Origin: Luzula sylvatica
Taxonomy: Eukaryota; Streptophyta; Magnoliopsida; Poales; Juncaceae
Assembly: GCA_946800325.1 (NCBI GenBank)
Contig: OX326959.1
Span: forward strand, 35,640,908-35,704,907
Direction: 5' to 3'
DNA length: 64,000 nt
Shown here piece by piece: positions 11,401-26,400 of the stretch. Both the position numbers and the translations under genes were made by a program. The stretch's first letter is position 1. The number at the start of each line of letters is the position of its first letter. Below the pieces are notes generated by a model, which was not told the DNA's origin, made no database searches, and worked only from the letters and a program-made list of their open reading frames with translations.

Positions 11401-12838
11401 GAAATTTCTGAAAAAATTGAAATTTGTGTGTGTTAGTCTCCAATTACGGAGTATTTTACGTACGACATGAAAATTTAGTATTTAGCTTGTTTTATACTTC
11501 AATTGAAACATATTTTAAAAAATACCTTAATTAAATATTTTGAAGGTGTTACACTTCTGTTATTACATTTTTAAGAAAATTTGAAAAAAATTAAATTTGT
11601 ATGTGTTAGTCTTCAATTACGGAGTATTTTGAGTACGATATGAAAATTGAGTATTTTGCATGTGTTACACTTAAATTTTAACATTTTTTTAAAAAATATC
11701 TTAATTGAATTTTTTGATGGTGTTAGACTTCAGTTTTTGAATTTTTAAGAAATTTTTGAAAAAATTGAAATTTGTGTGTGTTAGTCTTCAATTACGGAGT
11801 ATTTTGAGTACGACATGAAAATTGAGTATTTTGCTTGTTTTATACTTCAATTTTAACATGGTTAAAAAAATATCTTAATTAAATTTTTTGAAGGTCTTAG
11901 ACTTCTGTTTTTGCATTTTTGAGAAAATTTGAAAAAATTGAAATTTGTGTGTGTTAGTCTTCAATTACGGAGTATTTTGAGTACGATATGAAAATTGAGT
12001 ATTTTACATGTGTTACCCTAAAATTTGAGCATTTTAAAAAAAAATATCTTAATTGAATTTTTTGAAGGTGTTCGACTTCAATTTTTGCATTTTTAAGAGA
12101 TTTTTGAAAAAATTGAAATTTCTGCGTGTTAGTGTTCAATTACGAAGTATTTTGAGTATGACATGAAAATTGAGTATTTTTCTTGTTTTATACTTCAATT
12201 TTAAAATTTTTTTTAAATTTATTAATTGAATTTTTTGAAGGTGTTAGACTTCTATTTTAGCATTTTTCAGAAAATTTTTAAAAAATTGAAATTTTTTCGT
12301 GTTAGTCTTCAATTACGGAGTATGTTGAGTACGACATGAAAATTGAGTATTTGGCTTGTGTTACACTGCAATTTTAACTTTTTTTCGAAAAAATATCTTA
12401 ATTTAATTTTTTGAAGGTGTTAGACTTCAATTTTTGCATTTTTAAGAAATTTTTAAAAAATTGAAATTTGTGTGTGTTAGTCTTCAATTACGGAGTATTT
12501 TGAGTACGACATAAAAATTGAGTATTTTGCTTGTTTTATGCTTCAATTTTAACATATTTTAAAAAATATCGTAATTAAATTTTTTGAAGGTGTTAGACTT
12601 CTGTTTTTGCATTTTTAAGAAAATTTGAAAAAATTGAAATTTGTGTGTGTTAGTCTTCAATTACGTAGTATTTTGACTACGATATGAAAATTGAGAATTT
12701 TGCATGTGTTACACTAAAATTTTAACATTTTTTTAAAAAATATCTTAATTGAATTTTTTGATGGTGTTAGACTTCAGTTTTTGAATTTTTAAGAAATTTT
12801 TGAAAAAATTGAAATTTGTGTGTGTTAGTCTTCAATTA
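8469..12838. repeat. ~5.0-kb unit, copy 2 (partial at right)
   Basis: It matches 3441-7441 base for base over long stretches, including the rare TATAATTCAATTTT variant (10798, matching 5751) and the CTCCAATTACGG variant. It keeps the two monomers that copy 1 lost. At the left junction (about 8469) the preceding bases instead resemble 23450-23466, so the start is a recombination point between two monomer registers. Confidence 0.83.
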
Positions 12839-13168
12839 CGGAGTATTTTGAGTACGACATGAAAATTGAGTATTTTGCTTGTTTTATACTTCAATTTTAA
12901 CATGTTTAAAAAAATATCTTAATTAAATTTTTTGAAGGTCTTAGACTTCTGTTTTTGCATTTTTAAGAAAATTTGAAAAAATTGAAATTTGTGTGTGTTA
13001 GTCTTCAATTACGAAGTATTTTGAGTATGACATGAAAATTGAGTATTTTTCTTGTTTTATACTTCAATTTTAACATTTTTTTTAAATTTATTAATTGAAT
13101 TTTTTGAAGGTGTTAGACTTCTATTTTAGCATTTTTCAGAAAAATTTTAAAAAATTGAAATTTTTTCG

Positions 13169-14194
13169 TGTTAGTCTTCAATTACGGAGTATTTTGAGTA
13201 CGATATGAAAATTGAGTATTTTACATGTGTTACACTAAAATTTGAGCATTTTTAAAAAAAAATATCTTAATTGAATTTTTTGAAGGTGTTCGACTTCAAT
13301 TTTTGCATTTTTAAGAGATTTTTGAAAAAATTGAAATTTCTGCGTGTTAGTCTTCAATTACGAAGTATTTTGAGTATGACATGAAAATTGAGTATTTTTC
13401 TTGTTTTATACTTCAATTTTAACATTTTTTTTAAATTTATTAACTGAATTTTTTGAAGGTGTTAGACGTCTATTTTAGCATTTTGCAGAAAATTTTTAAA
13501 AAATTGAAATTTTTTCGTGTTAGTCTTCAATTACGGAGTATTTTGAGTAAGATATGAAAATTGAGTATTTTACATGTGTTACACTAAAATTTGAGCATTT
13601 TCAAAAAAAATATCTTAATTGAATTTTTTGAAGGTGTTCGACTTCAATTTTTGCATTTTTAAGAGATTTTTGAAAAAATTGAAATTTCTGCGTGTTAGTC
13701 TTCAATTACGAAGTATTTTGAGTATGACATGAAAATTGAGTATTTTTCTTGTTTTATACTTCAATTTGAACATTTTTTTTAAATTTATTAATTGAATTTT
13801 TTGAAGGTGTTAGACTTCTGTGTTAGCATTTTTCAGAAATTTTTTTCGTGTTAGTCTTCAATTACGGAGTATTTTGAGTACGATATGAAAATTGAGTACT
13901 TTACATGTGTTACACTAAAATTTGAGCATTTTTTTTAAATTTATTAATTGAATTTTTTGAAGGTGTTCGACTTCAATTTTTGCATTTTTCAGAAGATTTT
14001 TGAAAAAATTGAAATTTCTGCGTGTTAGTCTTCAATTAGGAAGTATTTTGAGTATGACATGAAAATTGAGTATTTTTCATGTTTTATACTTCAATTTTAA
14101 CATTTTTTTTAAATTTATTAATTGAATTTTTTGAAGGTGTTAGACTTCTATTTTAGCATTTTTCAGAAAATTTTTAAAAAATTGAAATTTTTTC
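13169..14194. repeat. Three tandem dimers (348, 331, 347 bp)
   Basis: Two monomer types alternate here. One has ACGAAGTATTTTGAGTATG with T-rich B. The other has ACGGAGTATTTTGAGTACG with the GTGTTACACTAAAATTTG form of B. Monomer starts are 13169, 13344, 13517, 13692, 13848, 14022 and 14195. The middle dimer is short because it contains the 156-bp monomer. The same three-dimer arrangement recurs at 57738-58763 with identical dimer lengths. Confidence 0.8.
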
Positions 14195-17100
14195 GTGTTA
14201 GTCTTCAATTGCGGAGTATGTTGAGTACGACGTGAAAATTGAGTATTTGGCTTGTGTTACACTGCAATTTTAACTTTTTTTCGAAAAAATATCTTAATTT
14301 TTATACATCAATTTTAACATATTTTAAAAAATACCTTAATTAAATATTTTGAAGGTGTTACACTTCTGTTATTACATTTTTAAGAAAATTTGAAAAAATT
14401 GAAATTTGTGTGTGTTAGTCTTCAATTACGTAGTATTTTGACTACGATATGAAAATTGAGTATTTTGCATGTGTTACACTAAAATTTTAAAAAAATTTAA
14501 AAAAATATCTTAATTGAATTTTTTGAAGGTGTTAAACTTCTGTTTTTGAATTTTTAAGAAATTTTAAAAAAAATTGAAATTTGTGTGTGTTATTCTTCAA
14601 TTACGGAGTATTTTGAGTACGACATGAAAATTGAGTATTTTGCTTGTTTTATACTTCAATTTTAACATATTTAAAAAAATATCTTAATTAAATTTTTTGA
14701 AGGTGTTAGACTTCTGTTTTTGCATTTTTAAGAAAATTTGAAAAAAATGAAATTTGTGTGTGTTAGTCTTCAATTACGGAGTATTTTGAGTACGATATGA
14801 AAATTGAGTATTTTGCATGTGTTACACTAAAATTTTAAAATTTTTTGAAAAAATGTCTTTATTGAATTTTTTGAAGGTAATGACTTAAGTTTTTGCATTT
14901 TTAAGAGATTTTTGAAAAAATTGAAGTTTGTGCGTGTTAGTCTTCAATTACGAAGTATTTTGAGTACGACATGAAAATTGAGTATTTTGCTTGTTTTATA
15001 CTTCAATTTTAACATGTTTAAAAAAATATCTTAATTAAATTTTTTGAAGGTCTTAGACTTCTGTTTTTGCATTTTTAAGAAAATTTGAAAAAATTGAAAT
15101 TTGTGTGTGTTAGTCTTCTATTACGGAGTATTTTGTGTACGATAGGAAAATTGAGTATTTTACATGTGTTACACAAAAATTTGAACATTTTTAAAAAAAA
15201 ATCTTAATTGAATTTTGTGAAGGAGTTAGACTTCAATTTTTGCATTTTTAAGAGATTTTTGAAAAAATTGAAATTTGCGCGTGTTAGTCTTCAATTACGA
15301 AGTATTTCGAGTATGACATGAAAATTGAGTATTTTTCTTGTTTTATACTTCAATTTTAACATTTTTTTTAATTTATTAATTGAATTTTTTGAAGGTGTTA
15401 GACTTCTATTTTAGCATTTTTCAGAAAATTTTTAAAAAATTGAAATTTTTTCGTTTTAGTCTTCAATTACGGAGTATGTTGAGTACGACATGAAAATTGA
15501 GTATTTGGCTTGTGTTACACTGCAATTTTAACTTTTTTTCAAAAAAAATTCTTAATTTAATTTTTCGAAGGTGTTAGACTTCAATTTTTGCATTTTTAAG
15601 AAATTTTTGAAAAAAATTGAAATTTGTGTGTGTTAGTCTTCAATTACGGAGTATTTTACGTACGACATGAAAATTTAGTATTTAGCTTGTTTTATACTTC
15701 AATTGTAACATATTTTAAAAAATATCTTAATTAAATTTTTTGAAGGTGTTACACTTCTGTTTTTGCATTTTTAAGAAAAATTGAAAAAAATGAAATTTGT
15801 GTGTGTTAGTCTTCAATTACGTAGTATTTTGACTACGATATGAAAATTGAGTATTTTGCATGTGTTACACTAAAATTTAAACATTTTTTTAAAAAATATC
15901 TTAATTGAATTTTTTGATGGTGTTAGACTTCAGTTTTTGCATTTTTAAGAAATTTTTGAAAAAATTGAAATTTGTGTGTGTTAGTCTTCAATTACGGAGT
16001 ATTTTGAGTACGACATGAAAATTGAGTATTTTGCTTGTTTTATACTTCAATTTTAACATGTTTAAAAAAATATCTTAATTAAATTTTTTGAAGGTCTTAG
16101 ACTTCTGTTTTTGCATTTTTGAGAAAATTTGAAAAAATTGAAATTTGTGTGTGTTAGTCTTCAATTACGGAGTATTTTGAGTACGATATGAAAATTGAGT
16201 ATTTTACATGTGTTACACTAAAATTTGAGCATTTTTAAAAAAAATATCTTAATTGAATTTTTGAAGGTGTTAGACTTCAGTTTTTGCATTTTTAAGAGAT
16301 TTTTGAAAAAATTTAAATTTGTGCGTGTTAGTCTTCAATTACGAAGTATTTTGGGTATGACATGAAAATTGAGTATATTTCTTGTTTTATACTTCAATTT
16401 TAACATTTTATTTTAAATATATTAATTGAATTTTTTGAAGGTGTTAGACTTCAATTTTTGCATTTTTTCAGAACATTTTTAAAAAATTGAAATTTGTGTG
16501 TGTTAGTCTTCAATTACGGAGTATTTTGAGTACGATATGAAAATTGAGTATTTTACATGTGTTACACTAAAATTTGAGCATTTTTAAAAAAAATATCTTA
16601 ATTGAATTTTTTGAAGGTGTTAGACTTCAATTTTTGCATTTTTAAGAGGTTTTTGAAAAAATTGAAATTTGTCCGTGTTAGTCTTCAATTACGAAGTATT
16701 TTGAGTAGGACATGAAAATTGAGTATTTTTCTTGTTTTATACTTCAATTTTAACATTTTTTTTAAATTTATTAATTGAATTTTTTGAAGGTGTTAGACTT
16801 CTATTTTTGCATTTTTCAGAAAATTTTTAAAAAATTGAAATTTTTTCGTGTTAGTCTTCAATTACGGAGTATGTTGAGTACGACATGAAAATTGAGTATT
16901 TGGCTTGTGTTACACTGCAATATTAACTTTTTTTCAAAAAAAATTCTTAATTTAATTTTTCGAAGGTGTTTGACTTCAATTTTTGCATTTTTAAGAAATT
17001 TTAAAAAATTGAAATTTGTGTGTGTTAGTCTTCAATTACGGTGTATTTTGAGTACGACATAAAAATTGAGTATATCGCTTGTTTTATGCTTCAATTTTAA

Positions 17101-20100
17101 CATATTTTAAAAAATATCGTAATTAAATTTTTTGAAGGTGTTAGACTTCAGTTTTTGAATTTTTAAGAAATTTTTGAAAAAATTGAAATTTGTGTGTGTT
17201 AGTCTTCAATTACGGAGTATTTTGAGTACGACATCAAAATTGAGTATTTTGTTTGTTTTATACTTCAATTTTAACATGTTTAAAAAAATATCTTAATTAA
17301 ATTTTTTGAAGGCCTTAGACTTCTGTTTTTGCATTTTTAAGAAAATTTGAAAAAATTGAAATTTGTGTGTGTTAGTCTTCAATTACGGAGTATTTTTAGT
17401 ACGATATGAAAATTGAGTATTTTACATGTGTTACACTAAAATTTGAACATTTTTAAAAAAAATATCTTAATTGAATTTTTTGAAGGTGTTAGACTTCAAT
17501 TTTTGCATTTTTAAGAGGTTTTTGAAAAAATTGAAATTTGTGCGTGTTAGTCTTCAATTACGAAGTATTTCGAGTATGACATGAAAATTGAGTATTTTTC
17601 TTGTTTTATACTTCAATTTTAACATTTTTTTTAATTTATTAATTGAATTTTTTGAAGGTGTTAGACTTCTATTTTAGCATTTTTCAGAAAATTTTTAAAA
17701 AATTGAAATTTTTTCGTTTTAGTCTTCAATTACGGAGTATGTTGAGTACGACATGAAAATTGAGTATTTGGCTTGTGTTACACTGCAATTTTAACTTTTT
17801 TTCAAAAAAAATTCTTAATTTAATTTTTCGAAGGTGTTAGACTTCAATTTTTGCATTTTTAAGAAATTTTTGAAAAAAATTGAAATTTGTGTGTGTTAGT
17901 CTTCAATTACGGAGTATTTTACGTACGACATGAAAATTTAGTATTTAGCTTGTTTTATACTTCAATTGTAACATATTTTTAAAAATATCTTAATTAAATT
18001 TTTTGAAGGTGTTACACTTCTGTTATTGCATTTTTAAGAAAATTTGAAAAAAATGAAATTTGTATGTGTTAGTCTTCAATTACGGAGTATTTTGAGTACG
18101 ATATGAAAATTGAGTATTTTGCATGTGTTACACTAAAATTTTAACATTTTTTTAAAAAATATCTTAATTGAATTTTTTGAAGGTGTTAGACTTCAGTTTT
18201 TGAATTTTTAAGAAATTTTTGAAAAAATTGAAATTTGTGTGTGTTAGTCTTCAATTACGGAGTATTTTGAGTACGACATCAAAATTGAGTATTTTGCTTG
18301 TTTTATACTTCAATTTTAACATGTTTAAAAAATTATCTTAATTAAATTTTTTGAAGGCCTTAGACTTCTGTTTTTGCATTTTTAAGAAAATTTGAAAAAA
18401 TTGAAATTTGTGTGTGTTAGTCTTCAATTACGGAGTATTTTGAGTACGATATGAAAATTGAGTATTTTACATGTGTTACACTAAAATTTGAACATTTTTA
18501 AAAAAAATATCTTAATTGAATTTTTTGAAGGTGTTAGACTTCAATTTTTGCATTTTTAAGAGGTTTTTGAAAAAATTGAAATTTGTGCGTGTTAGTCTTC
18601 AATTACGAAGTATTTCGAGTATGACATGAAAATTGAGTATTTTTCTTGTTTTATACTTCAATTTTAACATTTTTTTTAATTTATTAATTGACTTTTTTGA
18701 AGGTGTTAGACTTCTATTTTAGCATTTTTCAGAAAATTTTTAAAAAATTGAAATTTTTTCGTTTTAGTCTTCAATTACGGAGTATGTTGAGTACGACATG
18801 AAAATTGAGTATTTGGCTTGTGTTACACTGCAATTTTAACTTTTTTTCAAAAAAAATTCTTAATTTAATTTTTCGAAGGTGTTAGACTTCAATTTTTGCA
18901 TTTTTAAGAAATTTTTGAAAAAAATTGAAATTTGTGTGTGTTAGTCTTCAATTACGGAGTATTTTACGTACGACATGAAAATTTAGTATTTAGCTTGTTT
19001 TATACTTCAATTGTAACATATTTTTAAAAATATCTTAATTAAATTTTTTGAAGGTGTTACACTTCTGTTATTGCATTTTTAAGAAAATTTGAAAAAAATG
19101 AAATTTGTATGTGTTAGTCTTCAATTACGGAGTATTTTGAGTACGATATGAAAATTGAGTATTTTGCATGTGTTACACTAAAATTTTAACATTTTTTTAA
19201 AAAATATCTTAATTGAATTTTTTGAAGGTGTTAGACTTCAGTTTTTGAATTTTTAAGAAATTTTTGAAAAAATTGAAATTTGTGTGTGTTAGTCTTCAAT
19301 TACGGAGTATTTTGAGTACGACATCAAAATTGAGTATTTTGCTTGTTTTATAATTCAATTTTAACATGTTTAAAAAATTATCTAAATTAAATTTTTTGAA
19401 GGCCTTAGACTTCTGTTTTTGCATTTTTAAGAAAATTTGAAAAAATTGAAATTTGTGTGTGTTAGTCTTCAATTAAGGAGTATTTTGAGTACGATATGAA
19501 AATTGAGTATTTTACATGTGTTACACTAAAATTTGAACATTTTTAAAAAAAATATCTTAATTGAATTTTTTGAAGGTGTTAGACTTCAATTTTTGCATTT
19601 TTAAGAGGTTTTTGAAAAAATTGAAATTTGTGCGTGTTAGTCTTCAATTAAGAAGTATTTTGAGTAGGACATGAAAATTGAGTATTTTTCTTGTTTTATA
19701 CTTCAATTTTAACATTTTTTTTAAATTTATTAATTGAATTTTTTGAAGGTGTTAGACTTCTATTTTAGCATTTTTCAGAAAATTTTTAAAAAATTGAAAT
19801 TTTTTCGTGTTAGTCTTCAATTACGGAGTATGTTGAGTACGACATGAAAATTGAGTATTTGGCTTGTGTTACACTGCAATTTTGACTTTTTTTTCAAAAA
19901 AAATTCTTAATTTAATTTTTCGAAGGTGTTAGACTTCAATTTTTGCATTTTTAAGAAATTTCTGAAAAAATTGAAATTTGTGTGTGTTAGTCTCCAATTA
20001 CGGAGTATTTTACGTACGACATGAAAATTTAGTATTTAGCTTGTTTTATACTTCAATTGTAACATATTTTAAAAAATACCTTAATTAAATATTTTGAAGG

Positions 20101-23100
20101 TGTTACACTTCTGTTATTACATTTTTAAGAAAATTTGAAAAAAATTAAATTTGTATGTGTTAGTCTTCAATTACGGAGTATTTTGAGTACGATATGAAAA
20201 TTGAGTATTTTGCATGTGTTACACTAAAATTTTAACATTTTTTTAAAAAATATCTTAATTGAATTTTTTGATGGTGTTAGACTTCAGTTTTTGAATTTTT
20301 AAGAAATTTTTGAAAAAATTGAAATTTGTGTGTGTTAGTCTTCAATTACGGAGTATTTTGAGTACGACATGAAAATTGAGTATTTTGCTTGTTTTATACT
20401 TCAATTTTAACATGTTTAAAAAAATATCTTAATTAAATTTTTTGAAGGTCTTAGACTTCTGTTTTTGCATTTTTGAGAAAATTTGAAAAAATTGAAATTT
20501 GTGTGTGTTAGTCTTCAATTACGGAGTATTTTGAGTACGATATGAAAATTGAGTATTTTACATGTGTTACACTAAAATTTGAGCATTTTAAAAAAAAATA
20601 TCTTAATTGAATTTTTTGAAGGTGTTCGACTTCAATTTTTGCATTTTTAAGAGATTTTTGAAAAAATTGAAATTTCTGCGTGTTAGTGTTCAATTACGAA
20701 GTATTTTGAGTATGACATGAAAATTGAGTATTTTTCTTGTTTTATACTTCAATTTTAAAAAAAATTTTAAATTTATTAATTGAATTTTTTGAAGGTGTTA
20801 GACTTCTATTTTAGCATTTTTCAGAAAATTTTTAAAAAATTGAAATTTTTTCGTGTTAGTCTTCAATTACGGAGTATGTTGAGTACGACATGAAAATTGA
20901 GTATTTGGCTTGTGTTACACTGCAATTTTAACTTTTTTTCGAAAAAATATCTTAATTTAATTTTTTGAAGGTGTTAGACTTCAATTTTTGCATTTTTAAG
21001 AAATTTTTAAAAAATTGAAATTTGTGTGTGTTAGTCTTCAATTACGGAGTATTTTGAGTACGACATAAAAATTGAGTATTTTGCTTGTTTTATGCTTCAA
21101 TTTTAACATATTTTAAAAAATATCGTAATTAAATTTTTTGAAGGTGTTAGACTTCTGTTTTTGCATTTTTAAGAAAATTTGAAAAAATTGAAATTTGTGT
21201 GTGTTAGTCTTCAATTACGTAGTATTTTGACTACGATATGAAAATTGAGAATTTTGCATGTGTTACACTAAAATTTTAACATTTTTTTAAAAAATATCTT
21301 AATTGAATTTTTTGATGGTGTTAGACTTCAGTTTTTGAATTTTTAAGAAATTTTTGAAAAAATTGAAATTTGTGTGTGTTAGTCTTCAATTACGGAGTAT
21401 TTTGAGTACGACATGAAAATTGAGTATTTTGCTTGTTTTATACTTCAATTTTAACATGTTTAAAAAAATATCTTAATTAAATTTTTTGAAGGTCTTAGAC
21501 TTCTGTTTTTGCATTTTTGAGAAAATTTGAAAAAATTGAAATTTGTGTGTGTTAGTCTTCAATTACGGAGTATTTTGAGTACGATATGAAAATTGAGTAT
21601 TTTACATGTGTTACACTAAAATTTGAGCATTTTAAAAAAAAATATCTTAATTGAATTTTTTGAAGGTGTTAGACTTCAGTTTTTGCATTTTTAAGAGATT
21701 TTTGAAAAAATTTAAATTTGTTCGTGTTAGTCTTCAATTACGAAGTATTTTGAGTATGACATGAAAATTGAGTATTTTTCTTGTTTTATACTTCAATTTT
21801 AACATTTTTTTTTAAATATATTAATTGAATTTTTTGAAGGTGTTAGACTTCAATTTTTGCATTTTTTCAGAAAATTTTTAAAAAATTGAAATTTGTGTGT
21901 GTTAGTCTTCAATTACGGAGTATTTTGAGTACGATATGAAAATTGAGTATTTTACATGTGTTACACTAAAATTTGAGCATTTTAAAAAAAAATATCTTAA
22001 TTGAATTTTTTGAAGGTGTTAGACTTCAATTTTTGCATTTTTAAGAGGTTTTTGAAAAAATTGAAATTTGTGCGTGTTAGTCTTCAATTACGAAGTATTT
22101 TGAGTAGGACACGAAAATTGAGTATTTTTCTTGTTTTATACTTCAATTTTAACATTTTTTTTAAATTTATTAATTGAATTTTTTGAAGGTGTTAGACTTC
22201 TATTTTTGCATTTTTCAGAAAATTTTTAAAAAATTGAAATTTTTTCGTGTTAGTCTTCAATTACGGAGTATGTTGAGTACGACATGAAAATTGAGTATTT
22301 GGCTTGTGTTACACTGCAATTTTAACTTTTTTTCAAAAAAAATTCTTAATTTAATTTTTCGAAGGTGTTAGACTTCAATTTTTGCATTTTTAAGAAATTT
22401 CTGAAAAAATTGAAATTTGTGTGTGTTAGTCTTCAATTACGGAGTATTTTACGTATGACATGAAAATTTAGTATTTAGCTTGTTTTATACTTCAATTGTA
22501 ACATATTTTAAAAAATATCTTAATTAAATTTTTTGATGGTGTTACACTTCTGTTTTTGCATTTTTAAGAAAATTTGAAAAAAATGAAATTTGTATGTGTT
22601 AGTCTTCAATTACGGAGTATTTTGAGTACGATATGAAAATTGAGTATTTTGCATGTGTTACACTAAAATTTTAACATTTTTTTAAAAAATATCTTAATTG
22701 AATTTTTTGAAGGTGTTAGACTTCAGTTTTTGAATTTTTAAGAAAGTTTTGAAAAAATTGAAATTTGTGTGTGTTAGTCTTCAATTACGGAGTATTTTGA
22801 GTACGACATCAAAATTGAGTATTTTGCTTGTTTTATACTTCAATTTTAACATATTTAAAAAAATATCTTAATTAATTTTTTTGAAGGTGTTAGACTTCTG
22901 TTTTTGCATTTTTAAGAAAATTTGAAAAAAATGAAATTTGTGTGTGTTAGTCTTCAATTACGGAGTATTTTGAGTACGATATGAAAATTGAGTATTTTGC
23001 ATGTGTTACACTAAAATTTTAAAAATTTTTGAAAAAATGTCTTTATTGAATTTTTTGAAGGTGTTAGACTTCAGTTTTTGCATTTTTAAGAGATTTTTGA

Positions 23101-23466
23101 AAAAATTGAAGTTTGTGCGTGTTAGTCTTCAATTACGAAGTAATTTGAGTAAGACATGAAAATTGAGTATTTTTCTTGTTTTATACTTCAATTTTAACAC
23201 TTTTTTAAAATATATTAATTGAATTTTTTGAAGGTGTTAGACTTCTATTTTTGCATTTTTCAGAAAATTTTTAAAAAATTGAAATTTGTTCGTGTTAGTC
23301 TTCAATTACGTAGTATGTTGAGTACGACATGAAAATTGAGTATTTGGCTTGTGTTACACTGCAATTTTAACTTTTTTTTTTAAAAATTTCTTAATTTAAT
23401 TTTTCGAAGGTGTTAGACTTCAATTTTTGCATTTTTAAGAAATTTTTAAAAAATTGAAATGTGTGT
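13582..23466. repeat. 13.58-kb segment, second copy (longer version)
   Basis: It is collinear with 1-8468 when three differences are allowed. These are 19 bases near 17868, two monomers near 20400-20750, and six monomers near 21391-22440. After about 23466 the first copy jumps to a repeat of its own 3441 region, while this copy continues into different monomers. The gained or lost lengths are whole monomer multiples, as expected of in-register unequal exchange. Which copy is ancestral cannot be decided from this window. Confidence 0.83.
17022..21391. repeat. ~5.0-kb unit, copy 3
   Basis: It is the counterpart of 3441-7441 within the second 13.58-kb segment and of 8469-12838 at an offset of 8,553-8,554. 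It keeps both the 19-bp stretch and the two monomers missing from copy 1, so it is structurally closest to copy 2. Confidence 0.83.
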
Positions 23467-26400
23467 TTGTTAGTCTTCAATTACGGAGTATTTTGAGTAC
23501 GACATAAAAATTGAGTATTTAGCTTGTTTTATGCTTCAATTTTAACATATTTTAAAAAATATCGTAATTAAATTTTTTGAAGGTGTTAGACTTCAGTTTT
23601 TTAATTTTTAAGAAATTTTTGAAAAAATTGAAATTTGTGTGTGTTAGTCTTCAATTACGGAGTATTTTGAGTACGACATCAAAATTGAGTATTTTGCTTG
23701 TTTTATACTTCAATTTTAACATGTTTAAAAAAATATCTTAATTAAATTTTTTGAAGGCCTTAGACTTCTGTTTTTGCATTTTTAAGAAAATTTGAAAAAA
23801 TTGAAATTTGTGTGTGTTAGTCTTCAATTACGGAGTATTTTGAGTACGATATGAAAATTGAGTATTTTACATGTGTTACACTAAAATTTGAACATTTTTA
23901 AAAAAAATATCTTAATTGAATTTTTTGAAGGTGTTAGACTTCAATTTTTGCATTTTTAAGAGGTTTTTGAAAAAATTGAAATTTGTGCGTGTTAGTCTTC
24001 AATTACGAAGTATTTTGAGTAGGACATGAAAATTGAGTATTTTTCTTGTTTTATACTTCAATTTTAACATTTTTTTAAAATTTATTAATTGAATTTTTTG
24101 AAGGTGTTAGACTTCTATTTTAGCATTTTTCAGAAAATTTTTAAAAAATTGAAATTTTTTCGTGTTAGTCTTCAATTACGGAGTATGTTGAGTACGACAT
24201 GAAAATTGAGTATTTGGCTTGTGTTACACTGCAATTTTGACTTTTTTTCAAAAAAAATTCTTAATTTAATTTTTCGAAGGTGTTAGACTTCAATTTTTGC
24301 ATTTTTAAGAAATTTCTGAAAAAATTGAAATTTGTGTGTGTTAGTTTTCAATTACGGAGTATTTTACGTACGACATGAAAATTTAGTATTTAGCTTGTTT
24401 TATACTTCAATTGTAACATATTTTAAAAAATACCTTAATTAAATATTTTGAAGGTGTTACACTTCTGTTATCACATTTTTAAGAAAATTTGAAAAAAATT
24501 AAATTTGTATGTGTTAGTCTTCAATTAAGGAGTATTTTGAGTACGATGTGAAAATTGAGTATTTTGCATGTGTTACACTAAAATTTTAACATTTTTTTAA
24601 AAAATATCTTAATTGAATTTTTTGATGGTGTTAGACTTCAGTTTTTGAATTTTTAAGAAATTTTTGAAAAAATTGAAATTTGTGTGTGTTAGTCTTCAAT
24701 TACGGAGTATTTTGAGTACGACATGAAAATTGAGTATTTTGCTTGTTTTATACTTCAATTTTAACATGTTTAAAAAAATATCTTAATTAAATTTTTTGAA
24801 GGTCTTAGACTTCTGTTTTTGCATTTTTAAGAAAATTTGAAAAAATTGAAATTTGTGTTTGTTAGTCTTCAATTACGGAGTATTTTGAGTACGATATGAA
24901 AATTGAGTATTTTACATGTGTTACACTAAAATTTGTGTATTTTTAAAAAAAATATCTTAATTGAATTTTTTGAAGGTGTTCGACTTCAATTTTTGCATTT
25001 TTAAGAGATTTTTGAAAAAATTGAAATTTCTGCGTGTTAGTGTTCAATTACGAAGTATTTTGAGTATGACATGAAAATTGAGTATTTTTCTTGTTTTATA
25101 CTTCAATTTTTACATTTTTTTTAAATTTATTAATTGAATTTTTTGAAGGTGTTAGACTTCTATTTTAGCATTTTTCAGAAAATTTTTAAAAAATTGAAAT
25201 TTTTTCGTGTTAGTCTTCAATTACGGAGTATGTTGAGTACGACATGAAAATTGAGTATTTGGCTTGTGTTACACTGCAATTTTAACTTTTTTTCGAAAAA
25301 ATATCTTAATTTAATTTTTTGAAGGTGTTAGACATCAATTTTTGCATTTTTAAGAAATTTTTAAACAATTGAAATTTGTGTGTGTTAGTCTTCAATTACG
25401 GAGTATTTTGAGTACGACATAAAAATTGAGTATTTTGCTTGTTTTATGCTTCAATTTTAACATATTTTAAAAAATATCGTAATTAAATTTTTTGAAGGTG
25501 TTAGACTTCTGTTTTTGCATTTTTAAGAAAATTTGAAAAAATTGAAATTTGTGTGTGTTAGTCTTCAATTACGTAGTATTTTGACTACGATATGAAAATT
25601 GAGTATTTTGCATGTGTTACACTAAAATTTTAAAAAAAATTTAAAAAATATCTTAATTGAATTTTTTGAAGGTGTTAGACTTCAGTTTTTGCATTTTTAA
25701 GAGATTTTTGAAAAAATTTAAATTTGTGCGTGTTAGTGTTCAATTACGAAGTATTTTGAGTATGACATGAAAATTGAGTATTTTTTGTTGTTTTATAATT
25801 CAATTTTAACATTTTTTTTTAAATATATTAATTGAATTTTTTTAAGGTAGACTTCAATTTTTTCATTTTTTCAGAAAATTTTTAAAAAATTGAAATTTGT
25901 GTGTGTTAGTCTTCAATTACGGAGTATTTTGAGTACGATATGAAAATTGAGTATTTTACATGTGTTACACTAAAATTTGAGCATTTTTAAAAAAAATATC
26001 TTAATTGAATTTTTTGAAGGTGTTAGACTTCAATTTTTGCATTTTTAAGAGGTTTTTGAAAAAATTGAAATTTGTGCGTGTTAGTCTTCGATTACGAAGT
26101 ATTTTGAGTAGGACATGAAAATTGAGTATTTTTCTTGTTTTATACTTCAATTTTAACATTTTTTTTAAATTTATTAATTGAATTTTTTGAAGGTGTTAGA
26201 CTTCTATTTTAGCATTTTTCAGAAAAATTTTAAAAAATTGAAATTTTTTCGTGTTAGTCTTCAATTACGGAGTATGTTGAGTACGACATGAAAATTGAGT
26301 ATTTGGCTTGGGTCACACTGCAATTTTAACTTTTTTTCAAAAAAAATTCTTAATTTCATTTTTCGAAGGTGTTAAACTTCAATTTTTGCATTTTTAAGAA

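Larger units (their letters stand above)
1..13581. repeat. 13.58-kb segment, first copy
   Basis: Distinctive variants here recur exactly 13,581 bases downstream. Examples are the opening at 1, the truncated monomer near 241, and the unusual GAAGGTAACGACTTAAG near 1294 (matching 14875). The offset holds until about 4287, where this copy lacks 19 bases. The segment is composite, because 8469-12838 is a second copy of 3441-7441. It also lacks two monomers (348 bp, near 6800) and six monomers (about 1,048 bp, near 7445) that the second copy has. Its left edge lies outside the window. Confidence 0.88.

Noticed and set aside
11954..12139. 61-codon minus-strand frame repeated almost unchanged at 20508-20693 and 57741-57926
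   Set aside because: The similarity follows from duplication of the underlying satellite block, not from protein conservation. There is no start context, neighbour gene or known motif.
13169..14194. CENP-B box (nTTCGnnnnAnnCGGGn)
   Set aside because: TTCGTGTTAGT in some monomers fits the first half (TTCG, then A five bases later), but the required CGGG is replaced by CTTC. No full match was seen.
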